DNA of 20,488 nt from Campylobacteraceae bacterium. Its GTDB lineage: Bacteria; Campylobacterota; Campylobacteria; Campylobacterales; Sulfurovaceae. Positions 14,129 through 20,488 of the stretch are shown one piece after another (positions within the stretch are counted from its first letter, which is position 1; each line of letters opens with the position of its first letter). The notes under the pieces are model-generated. The model saw nothing but the letters and a program-made list of their open reading frames with translations, had not been told where the DNA came from and ran no database searches. A program made the translations under genes and the position numbers. The DNA lies in the NCBI GenBank assembly GCA_027023325.1, contig JALVVQ010000005.1, positions 1 to 20,488 on the forward strand. Direction: 5' to 3'.

Positions 14129-17100
14129 TCGAAGAAAATTTCTAATGGGATCTGGCGCTGTCGTCGCGGCAGCCTCCGTAGCTGGATACAAGGAAACCAT
14201 GAGTGCCGTGGCCACACTCTCGGATAAGGGAGAATTGGCCGAGGACAGTATCTATTTCAATTCACCGGAAGCAGAATACAGCGTCTCCAAGGATGGTTTT
14301 GTCCCCAATAAGGATTACAAAATCTGCTCTTCAACCTGCATAGGGTGCACCACCCAGTGCGGAATTCGGGTCAAGGTCGATACCAAAACCGATACCGTCG
14401 TACGGGTACTTGGTAACCCATACAACCTCCTCTCAAGTGACCCTTGGCTGCCGTATGATACTTCAGTAAAAGAGAGCTACACTCTCCTCTCTCAGCATGG
14501 GAAGTTTGAAACCTATCGGTCCAATGTATGTGCCCGGGGTAATGTAGCTTTTGACAAGATCACTTCCAAAAACCGCGTGCTCAAACCCCTCAAGCGTGTG
14601 GGTAAGCGTGGCGAAAACAAATGGAAAGAGATTGAGATTGAGCAACTGATTGATGAAATCGTCAATGGAGGGAATCTCTTCGGCGAGGGGAATGTCAAGG
14701 GGCTGAAAGATGTCCGGGACACCAAGACTCCCATCAACCCCGATGAGCCGATCTTTGGACCAAAATCCAATGGCTTGAACTTCATTGGGACAACCCATGA
14801 GGGGCGATTCAAGGTCTTTGTTCACCGCTTTCTCAAATCGTTTGGTACGGCAAATGTCCAAGGACATACATCAACCTGCGGACTGTCGATGCGGGCAGGT
14901 GAAGCGGCGTTTCTCGGGAATTTCAGAAAATACCCACACCTCAAACCGGATTTTGAGAATACCGAATATCTCCTGAGCATCGGTACCCCTCCGGGTCAGG
15001 CAGGGAATCCCTTTAAACGACAAGGTAAACTGCTGGCACGCGCCCGGACAGAGAAAAACATTGAGTACACCATCGTCTCCCCTACCCAAGGAAACAGTGA
15101 CACCATTGCCGTAGGAGATCGGAGCCATTGGATTCCCATCGTGCCAGGTACGGATCTGGCGTTTGTGATGGGGTTGTTGCAGATCATCATCAACAACAAG
15201 TTCTACAACGATGGCTATCTGCGTATCCCCTCTGCCAAAGCTATGACTGCCCTCAACGATGCCTCATGGACCAACGCGACCCATCTTGTCATTCAAGATG
15301 AAGCGGACTTCGGTCGGATACTCAAAGAAGGCAAGGTTCCCTTGGTTCTTGATGCTGCTGACAATACCCTCAAGCCCTCTACGACCGTCACACAGGCTGT
15401 TCTTGACTTTGAAGGGGAAGTAGAATCGGGTGGCAAGACCTACCGTGTGCAAACTGCCTTTCATGAGTTGACGCATAATGTCAACGAACACAGCCTCGAT
15501 GCCTATGCCAAAGAGTGTGGGGTCGGCGTCGAGAAGATGGAGGAGATCGCCCACAAATTTGTCAGTCATGGGCGCAAAGCGAGTGTCGATTGCCATGGTG
15601 GAACCATGCATACGACTGGTTTCTACACCACCTATGCGGTGATGATGTTGGGAGCCATGGTCGGTAACCTTAACTACAAAGGCGGCATGAGTGCCGGAGG
15701 CGGTGCCTACAAGGACTTCGTCGGCAAACGCTACAACCTGTTTGCCTACAAAGGAAAAACCAAGATCAAAGCCACCCGGATCGATAAGGCTCGAATGGCG
15801 TACGAGAAAACCAACGAATACAAACAGAAAAAAGCCCAGGGCAAGCCCTACCCGGCAAAAGACACCTGGTACCCATTTACCAATGCGTTGGAGAGTGAAG
15901 TGGTGATGAACAGTGCCAAAGGGTATCCGTACAAATTGGATGTCCTGATGACAGCGGCAGCCAATTTTATCTACGGTACCAGTGGCGCCAATGCTAAGGT
16001 CGAAAAGCTTCTGGCCGATCCAAAAAATATCCCTTTGTTTGTGGCGATTGATCCGTTTATCAATGAGACGACACGTTATGCTGACTACATTGTTCCGGAC
16101 TCAGTTCTGTATGAGACGTGGGGAATCGTCCACGCCTGGGCCGGCTATCAAACCAAGGCCAATACCCTCAGGTTCCCGGTTGTCAAGCCACGTCAGACCA
16201 GCTTCAAGAATGGCGAACCGATTGAATTGATCAGCTTTATGATCGCTCTGGGTAAAAAACTCAACCTCCCCGGCTTTGGTGAAAAGGCGATCAAAGACAA
16301 CAAGGGAACATGGCATCCACTTAACAAAGCGGAAGATATTTATCTCAGAGCGTTTGAAAATGTGGCGATGGATGGCAAGCCGGTGCCTGATGCGACCGAT
16401 GAGGATATTCAGCTCAGCGGCATCGAGGCGTTTGTCCCTTCATTGAAACAAATATGTGGTGTCAACTGGCGAAAGACCGCCTATGTCATGGCACGCGGGG
16501 GACGATTCCAGGACATCGAAGAGAGCTATCAAGGTGAAAAGCTGAGCCATAAATACAAAAAACCAATCCAAATCTACAACGAAACGGTCGGTACCAAACG
16601 GCACTCCATCACAGGAGAACGCTTCAGTGGAATGCCTCGGTATTTCAAGCAGAGGATGAACGGAGGAGAGACTTACGAAAAACTCTTTCCAAAATCAGAG
16701 TATCCTCTCACGGCTTTTTCATTCAAATCCAATGTGCTGGCAACCCCAATGGCTGCCAGTAAGCTTATGGATCAGGTACGCTTCACCACTTATGTCGATC
16801 TCAACCCAAAAACAGCGGAAAAACTGAGCCTCCGTCACGGAGACAAGGTTCGTGTCTCCTCTGCCTTTGGTACGGTGGAGGGATACCTGCGTCTTCGCCA
16901 TGGCGTGATGCTCGATTGTCTAGGAGTAGAACATGGTCTGGGAAGGCGAGGCGAGGGAGCGATAGATGTCACCATCGACGGCAAAGTGATCCCAGGGAAT
17001 GCTCGGCTCAGAAGCGGTATCGATATCAACAAGCTTGGTCTGCTGGACAAGAGCAGGGATTTAGCAACAGTGACTGATTTTGTCTGCGGATCCAATGCCC

Positions 17101-17135
17101 GACATGCTATGCCGGTCAAGATAGAAAAAGTTTAG
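14118..17135 (+). CDS. ttrA: Tetrathionate-reductase-like molybdopterin catalytic subunit A
   Basis: This 1005-residue protein is the catalytic subunit of a DMSO-reductase family enzyme binding bis-MGD molybdenum and one [4Fe-4S] cluster. A Tat signal is clear (SRRKFLMGSGAVVAAA, 4-19). The proximal cluster ligands are Cys74, Cys77 and Cys81 (STCIGCTTQCG), with Cys138 (NVCARGN) as the likely fourth. Cys254 in HTSTCGLSMRAGE is the likely Mo ligand. Later motifs include YTIVSPTQGNSDTIA, HWIPIVPGTDLAF, DCHGGTMHTTG, YADYIVPDS and a C-terminal cofactor-binding domain (YVDLNPKTAEKLSLRHGDKV). The ATG at 14118 follows AAAGGAG; the open frame begins 12 codons earlier but would bury the Tat signal. Length matches TtrA (about 1020) and far exceeds PsrA/PhsA (about 760). 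Substrate is probably tetrathionate, but another sulfur oxyanion, selenate or arsenate cannot be excluded. No dedicated chaperone gene is present. Confidence 0.77.
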   Translation: MKSSRRKFLMGSGAVVAAASVAGYKETMSAVATLSDKGELAEDSIYFNSPEAEYSVSKDGFVPNKDYKICSSTCIGCTTQCGIRVKVDTKTDTVVRVLGNPYNLLSSDPWLPYDTSVKESYTLLSQHGKFETYRSNVCARGNVAFDKITSKNRVLKPLKRVGKRGENKWKEIEIEQLIDEIVNGGNLFGEGNVKGLKDVRDTKTPINPDEPIFGPKSNGLNFIGTTHEGRFKVFVHRFLKSFGTANVQGHTSTCGLSMRAGEAAFLGNFRKYPHLKPDFENTEYLLSIGTPPGQAGNPFKRQGKLLARARTEKNIEYTIVSPTQGNSDTIAVGDRSHWIPIVPGTDLAFVMGLLQIIINNKFYNDGYLRIPSAKAMTALNDASWTNATHLVIQDEADFGRILKEGKVPLVLDAADNTLKPSTTVTQAVLDFEGEVESGGKTYRVQTAFHELTHNVNEHSLDAYAKECGVGVEKMEEIAHKFVSHGRKASVDCHGGTMHTTGFYTTYAVMMLGAMVGNLNYKGGMSAGGGAYKDFVGKRYNLFAYKGKTKIKATRIDKARMAYEKTNEYKQKKAQGKPYPAKDTWYPFTNALESEVVMNSAKGYPYKLDVLMTAAANFIYGTSGANAKVEKLLADPKNIPLFVAIDPFINETTRYADYIVPDSVLYETWGIVHAWAGYQTKANTLRFPVVKPRQTSFKNGEPIELISFMIALGKKLNLPGFGEKAIKDNKGTWHPLNKAEDIYLRAFENVAMDGKPVPDATDEDIQLSGIEAFVPSLKQICGVNWRKTAYVMARGGRFQDIEESYQGEKLSHKYKKPIQIYNETVGTKRHSITGERFSGMPRYFKQRMNGGETYEKLFPKSEYPLTAFSFKSNVLATPMAASKLMDQVRFTTYVDLNPKTAEKLSLRHGDKVRVSSAFGTVEGYLRLRHGVMLDCLGVEHGLGRRGEGAIDVTIDGKVIPGNARLRSGIDINKLGLLDKSRDLATVTDFVCGSNARHAMPVKIEKV

Positions 17136-17152
17136 TCACTTATAGCTGTAGG

Positions 17153-17184
17153 GATGAGGCGATTGTAGCACAGTACGCCTCATC
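17153..17184 (+). repeat. Hairpin downstream of ttrA
   Basis: GATGAGGCG (17153-17161) and CGCCTCATC (17176-17184) form a perfect 9-bp stem with a 14-base loop, 17 bases after the ttrA stop. No T-run follows on the plus strand, so it may protect the mRNA 3' end or work with Rho rather than act as an intrinsic terminator. Confidence 0.55.
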
Positions 17185-17352
17185 ATACCCCATTGATTAC
17201 CTCCTTACCCTTAGTCTCGATGACGAGGTGCTTTCTCTGTAGAGCCATTCCTGCATCTCGTCTGCGTCAAGGTTTTTCTCCTTGAGTCTCAACTTGTGCC
17301 AATCTGTGCCTGGCTCTCTAAGAAAAAATTTATATAGAAAATCAAAAGTCTG
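17183..17352 (-). pseudogene. Decayed gene remnant (frameshifted C-terminal fragment)
   Basis: On the minus strand one frame reads protein-like sequence from about 17352: FLREPGTDWHKLRLKEKN, then LDADEMQEWLYR. It then turns into a poor string ending at 17197. At about 17233 a neighbouring frame takes over with KHLVIETKGKEVINGV and stops at 17183-17185. Joining the two gives a continuous, natural-looking C-terminus, so this looks like the tail of a lost gene with one frameshift and no intact start. I do not recognise the family; LVIETKG is reminiscent of nuclease- or restriction-type C-termini but this is weak. Confidence is limited by the short length. Confidence 0.35.
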
Positions 17353-17445
17353 TCAACAAGCATAAAATATGATGAATGGCATACTGCCTTTGATTCAGAG
17401 AGTTGCGCTCTACTCTCATTTGCTATTTCATGACCTCTAAACCAT

Positions 17446-17478
17446 AAAGCTTAGCAAAGACTCTAAAAAGCTTAGTAA
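17446..17478 (+). repeat. Direct repeats upstream of the ispDF promoter
   Basis: AAAGCTTAGCAA (17446-17457) and AAAGCTTAGTAA (17467-17478) differ at one base and are exactly 21 bases apart, two helical turns. The second ends 3 bases before the -10 element, in the place of a -35. This is a candidate activator or repressor site. Confidence 0.5.
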
Positions 17479-17481
17479 GTG

Positions 17482-17505
17482 TATAATTCGTTACAGATTG
17501 TTACA
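17482..17505 (+). promoter_or_regulatory. ispDF operon promoter with two HP1021-box-like heptamers
   Basis: A perfect TATAAT (17482-17487) predicts a start near 17494. Immediately downstream are CGTTACA (17489-17495) and TGTTACA (17499-17505), spaced 10 bases apart. The second matches the TGTT[AT]C[AT] box I recall for the H. pylori regulator HP1021; the first differs at one base. The operon encodes an HP1021-like protein, so these may mediate autoregulation by blocking the promoter. Confidence 0.5.
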
Positions 17506-17534
17506 CTTTACCGATCTTATGCAAAAGGATTTAT

Positions 17535-18659
17535 GTGCAGGATATTACTTTGGTACTCTTGGCAGCAGGCAGTGCTTCTCGATTTGGGGCACCCACCAAA
17601 AAACAATGGCTCTATCAGGGTAAGAATCCCCTGTGGCTTGCAGTTGCGGATGGCTTTCAAAATAGTTTTAATTTTTCAAAGAGTATCATTGTGTGCTCTC
17701 CAACTGAAATAGACTATATGAAACAATTTTCAAACTATCTTTGTGTAACTGGAGGTAACAGTAGAGAGGCGTCTTTACGCAGTGCCCTTGAGCATATCGA
17801 TACACCATTTGTACTGGTCAGTGATATCGCCCGTTGCTGTATCGACACAGAGATAATAGAAAGAATCATAGCCAAAAAAGGCGAGGCCGACTGTATTGTC
17901 CCTGTGATAAAAGCAGTCGATACACTCTATATGGAAGGTCTCCCCATAGACCGCGACAGTATACGCATCATCCAAACACCCCAGCTCAGCAAAACAGACT
18001 CTCTCAAAAAAGCACTGGCAACTATGGAGGGCTTCACAGACGAAAGCTCGGCTATTAAGGCATCTGGAGGAGAAATTCTCTTCGTGGAAGGTTCTATCAA
18101 GGCACATAAGCTCACCACACAGGATGACCTCAAAAGGCTTCCCTGTCTGACCCCTCCCTCTTCTGAGACTTTTGTAGGATTTGGGATCGATATCCACCCT
18201 TTTGAAGAGGGAAAGACCATGAAGCTCTGCGGTATCACCATCGACAGTCCTTTTGGCTTCAAGGCACACAGTGACGGAGATGTCGCGATCCATGCGCTGA
18301 TCGATGCACTGCTTGGGGCTGCTGGTATGGGAGATATCGGGGAGCTTTTCCCAGATACTGACACTGCCTATGCCGGCGCAGACTCCTCTATACTGCTTCA
18401 ACAAGTGGTCAAAAAAATCCGAGCCTTTGGCTTCGAGATCATCAATGTGGATATGAGTATACTGGCACAGACACCCCGGCTACTTCCCTACAAACAGGCG
18501 ATGAGAAAGCAGATCGCCTCACTACTGGAAATCACGCCCATCAGAACAAATATCAAAGCTACAACAGCTGAAAAAATGGGATTTGTGGGAAGAGAAGAAG
18601 GGGTCACTGTCCATGCAGTAGCCTCATTACAATACTTTAATTGGGAGAAAGCATTATGA
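17535..18659 (+). CDS. ispDF: Bifunctional IspDF (MEP cytidylyltransferase / MECDP synthase)
   Basis: This 374-residue fusion catalyses two non-consecutive steps of the MEP isoprenoid pathway: CTP-dependent formation of CDP-methylerythritol (IspD, about 1-205) and cyclisation to methylerythritol cyclodiphosphate (IspF, about 212-374). IspD motifs are LLAAGSASRFG with KKQW (the CTP-binding loop), NSREASLRSALE, VSDIAR, IQTPQLSK and TDESSAIKASGG. IspF has the metal ligands Asp219 and His221 (GIDIHPF) and His253 (SDGDVAIHALIDALLGAAG), then GDIGELFPDTD, and near the end KATTAEKMGFVGREEG. The closing YFNWEKAL resembles the C. jejuni fusion. The start is GTG at 17535, with AAAGGA 5 bases upstream; an ATG two bases earlier is in another frame. 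The stop overlaps the next ATG (ATGA). Products feed the menaquinone side chain and undecaprenyl carriers. Confidence 0.95.
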   Translation: MQDITLVLLAAGSASRFGAPTKKQWLYQGKNPLWLAVADGFQNSFNFSKSIIVCSPTEIDYMKQFSNYLCVTGGNSREASLRSALEHIDTPFVLVSDIARCCIDTEIIERIIAKKGEADCIVPVIKAVDTLYMEGLPIDRDSIRIIQTPQLSKTDSLKKALATMEGFTDESSAIKASGGEILFVEGSIKAHKLTTQDDLKRLPCLTPPSSETFVGFGIDIHPFEEGKTMKLCGITIDSPFGFKAHSDGDVAIHALIDALLGAAGMGDIGELFPDTDTAYAGADSSILLQQVVKKIRAFGFEIINVDMSILAQTPRLLPYKQAMRKQIASLLEITPIRTNIKATTAEKMGFVGREEGVTVHAVASLQYFNWEKAL

Positions 18660-19540
18660 AAGTCATTATTGTAGAAAACGAACTCTATCTGGCGCAAAGC
18701 ATTGCCAGCAAACTAGGGGAGTATGATTTTGATGTAGAGATCTACGGATCAGCAAAAGATGCCATGAAGAGCCATGGCGATATCTACCTGCTCTCCACAA
18801 GTCTGCCAGGACAAAATGTCCTCCCTCTCATCAACAAAAATAAAGAGAAGATCATTATCCTCATGGTCAACTATATCAACAATGATACGGTGGGTGAGCC
18901 ACTCAAAGAGGGCGCCAAAGACTATATCGTCAAGCCCTTCATGATCGAAGAACTACTAAGAAAAATAGACCATTACAATGAATTTCAATATCTTAAAGAG
19001 CAAAACAGATTCTATGAGGAGTACCTGGGTGATCTTCTTTGTGAGATTGACCATCAATGCCAAGCAGACAAGCTCCCTTTTTCTGTCATGGTCAAAACCA
19101 ACTATTTAAGGGCCGTAGACAAATTGGCACTGGATATTAGCAGAAATAAAGCCTGCGCCTTGGTATTTATCTCTCTGGAAGAAGAGGATTGGCCGGAAAA
19201 GATAGCCTCACTGGGACAGAACAATATGGGCTACATCACCCATCTTGAAAAACTTAAAAAAGGTGACAGAGAAACCGTCTATGCGCAGCTAAAAGGTAAA
19301 CGGTTTCTTTTGACTTGTACTTCCGAAACGATAAAATCTCCCTTTGATACCATTACCGTCAACTCAGGAAGCAAACTCTATGACCAGAATGATGTGCTCA
19401 CCATCGACGAATATGTGCAGTATATCGTCAAGAATTTTCAATACAAGTTCCCCGATACCGAACTCTCCAAAAAATTAGGAATTTCACGCAAAAGCCTCTG
19501 GGAAAAAAGGAAAAAATATGACCTCTTCAAAAAGAAATAA
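18656..19540 (+). CDS. HP1021/CemR-type atypical orphan response regulator
   Basis: This 294-residue DNA-binding regulator matches the Campylobacterota HP1021/Cj1608 group in length, layout and position directly after ispDF. A receiver-like domain (about 1-105) has Glu7/Asn8/Glu9 where the acidic pocket sits and keeps Lys93 (YIVKPF). The phosphoacceptor position, four residues before Pro51, is Ser47 (LLSTSLPG), so normal phosphorylation is not expected. The middle (about 120-240) is poorly conserved and may be a degenerate AAA+ relic without a Walker A motif. The C-terminus is a Fis-type helix-turn-helix (LSKKLGISRKSLWEKRKKY, 270-288). The ATG at 18656 overlaps the ispDF stop and has GGGAG 8 bases upstream; an in-frame ATG 5 codons earlier lacks this. 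Family members act as orphan, redox-linked regulators of electron metabolism, and HP1021 also acts on replication initiation. Confidence 0.82.
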   Translation: MKVIIVENELYLAQSIASKLGEYDFDVEIYGSAKDAMKSHGDIYLLSTSLPGQNVLPLINKNKEKIIILMVNYINNDTVGEPLKEGAKDYIVKPFMIEELLRKIDHYNEFQYLKEQNRFYEEYLGDLLCEIDHQCQADKLPFSVMVKTNYLRAVDKLALDISRNKACALVFISLEEEDWPEKIASLGQNNMGYITHLEKLKKGDRETVYAQLKGKRFLLTCTSETIKSPFDTITVNSGSKLYDQNDVLTIDEYVQYIVKNFQYKFPDTELSKKLGISRKSLWEKRKKYDLFKKK

Positions 19541-20488
19541 AACACTCTATATTGATACAGAAGCACTCTCCACACTGGCACTTGTACAAGAAGGTTTGCT
19601 CTCCCCCGTCAAAGGATTAATGGGCCAAGAAGAAGCACGTGTTGCGGACGAGACAAAAATGTACAAAGGGGTACCTTTCCCTTTTTCTTTTATCTTGGCG
19701 CCCAATGGAGAACAAAATAGAGCCGTGCTGCTCTCTGCCAAAAAAGATGAAACCCTCGATCTGATTTGTGATGGTAAGCAGGTAGGAAAACTTCGGGTAG
19801 ATGAGACTTTTAAGATCGATCCTGACGAGAGGTTGCGTCAAATATACGGTACCACAGATACCTCACACCCAGGTGTCAAAAACACACTGATGCGCATGGG
19901 GACTGTGGCTGTTAGCGGAAAATACCATGTTGCTTACCCGATCATAGCAGGCAACCAAAAACGCATTGAGAATATGAAACAGAAAACAGGGGCACAAAAC
20001 ATCTCCTCCATGGTACTCTCTGCCAATCCCCTAAATCGTGTACACGAGCGCATGATTCGCAGGGTACTGGATGAGAACGACCTGCTGGTCATCTTCTTGC
20101 GCAAACCATTCACTGAAGAGGGGCTGCAGTATGAAGTCAGATACAATGCACTCAAAACTTTTATAGACACTTTTTTAGCCAGAAACAAAGTGCTAATCAT
20201 TCCTTTTGAAAACACCTATATCTTTGCTGGCTACAATGAACTTATTCTAGATGCGCTACTCGCTACCAATTATGGTTGCAACCAATTGGTTATTGGTGAG
20301 AATCATGGGGGATTGGGTCTCTACTACAACCAAAATGTACTGAGCTCCGCATTTGATGAATGTAAAAATATTGATATCGAAATCAAAATCTTTGATGAGT
20401 ATGTCTACTGTGATATCTGCAAAACCCTGGTCAATACCAAAACTTGCCCACATGGGCAGCATCACCATGTGCATTACCACTCTGATTC
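19518..20488 (+). CDS. ATP-sulfurylase (Sat)-like protein with altered active site, partial
   Basis: The first 323 codons of this gene are present and the frame runs off the window. The sequence has the ATP sulfurylase layout: an N-terminal PUA-like domain (about 1-150), then a nucleotidyltransferase-type domain. The family motif QxRNPxHxxH appears as LSANPLNRVH (167-176), so the Gln, Arg and first His are replaced. The GRDHAG motif appears as GENHGG (260-265). A zinc-site region follows: YCDICK (Cys298, Cys301), KTCPHG (Cys310, His312) and a His-rich stretch (315-321). Ordinary sulfate activation is therefore doubtful, although homologues next to ispDF in other Campylobacterota are labelled sulfate adenylyltransferase. 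The ATG lies 23 bases inside the regulator gene and is preceded by AAGG. Co-translation with the regulator suggests a shared role. Confidence 0.8.
   Translation, partial: MTSSKRNKTLYIDTEALSTLALVQEGLLSPVKGLMGQEEARVADETKMYKGVPFPFSFILAPNGEQNRAVLLSAKKDETLDLICDGKQVGKLRVDETFKIDPDERLRQIYGTTDTSHPGVKNTLMRMGTVAVSGKYHVAYPIIAGNQKRIENMKQKTGAQNISSMVLSANPLNRVHERMIRRVLDENDLLVIFLRKPFTEEGLQYEVRYNALKTFIDTFLARNKVLIIPFENTYIFAGYNELILDALLATNYGCNQLVIGENHGGLGLYYNQNVLSSAFDECKNIDIEIKIFDEYVYCDICKTLVNTKTCPHGQHHHVHYHSD

Larger units (their letters stand above)
17136..17534. other. Intergenic region between the reductase and ispDF operons
   Basis: This 399-base stretch has no intact gene. It holds a 9-bp hairpin just after ttrA (17153-17184), a decayed minus-strand reading frame (17183-17352), a featureless part (about 17353-17440), two 12-base direct repeats (17446-17478), a TATAAT -10 (17482-17487) and two GTTACA heptamers (17489-17505) before the ispDF start. 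A 23-codon frame from about 17369 has no ribosome site and is not called. Confidence 0.7.

Noticed and set aside
17153..17184. Intrinsic terminator after ttrA
   Set aside because: The stem is perfect but no T-run follows; listed as a hairpin only.
17369..17440. 23-codon plus-strand reading frame
   Set aside because: No ribosome binding site and no recognisable sequence; expected by chance.
18641..18655. ATG five codons upstream for the HP1021-like regulator
   Set aside because: The ATG at 18656 begins the canonical receiver strand (MKVIIVENE), overlaps the ispDF stop as ATGA and has GGGAG upstream.
1..20488. CRISPR array, insertion sequence or prophage genes
   Set aside because: No regularly spaced repeats, transposase, integrase or phage structural genes were seen.

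Overview
The window looks like chromosomal DNA of a mesophilic, sulfur-metabolising member of the Campylobacterota, probably near Sulfurovum or Sulfurimonas. The signs are a futalosine-pathway menaquinone gene (mqnE), a fused ispDF followed by an HP1021/Cj1608-type orphan regulator and an ATP-sulfurylase-like gene (the order I recall from Campylobacter jejuni), a histidine kinase with an HQWRQPL H-box, and promoters that show a good or TG-extended -10 but no clear -35. This placement is inference; no 16S or marker search was possible.

Layout. 27-1682 (minus): mqnE then the glutamine amidotransferase pabA/trpG. 1731-6001 (plus): glnD and glmS, both concerned with nitrogen and glutamine. 6004-6845 (plus): two very AT-rich, translationally coupled unknown genes, a likely horizontally acquired cassette placed 2 bases after glmS. 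6846-7080: a hairpin-rich non-coding stretch. 7081-7593 (minus): an antitoxin/ParE-RelE toxin pair. 7742-8163 (minus): a small acidic protein and tRNA-Pro(GGG). 8307-9454 (minus): mrp (Fe-S carrier ATPase) with an intrinsic terminator. 9670-12085 (plus): an OmpR-type response regulator and a membrane histidine kinase. 12166-17135 (plus): a three-subunit molybdenum reductase in the order B-C-A, best matched to tetrathionate reductase TtrBCA. 17136-17534: non-coding, with a hairpin, a decayed gene remnant and a regulated-looking promoter. 17535-20488 (plus): ispDF, an atypical HP1021-like regulator and an ATP-sulfurylase-like gene that runs off the window, all overlapping.

How they work together. 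MqnE feeds menaquinone synthesis, and menaquinol is the likely electron donor to the TtrC-like membrane subunit. Electrons would pass through the four-cluster subunit B to the Tat-exported molybdenum subunit A on the outer face of the membrane, for respiration of tetrathionate or another sulfur compound. The adjacent two-component system probably controls this operon. Mrp supports Fe-S protein assembly. The ispDF operon makes isoprenoid precursors, also needed for the menaquinone side chain, together with a regulator whose known homologues control electron metabolism.

The most interesting features are: two HP1021-box-like heptamers one helical turn apart over the predicted start of the ispDF-regulator operon; the ATP-sulfurylase-like protein whose catalytic motifs are substituted; the AT-rich two-gene cassette after glmS; a diverged repeat shared by the toxin 3' end and the mrp tail; and a pair of mutually exclusive hairpins near 7000.
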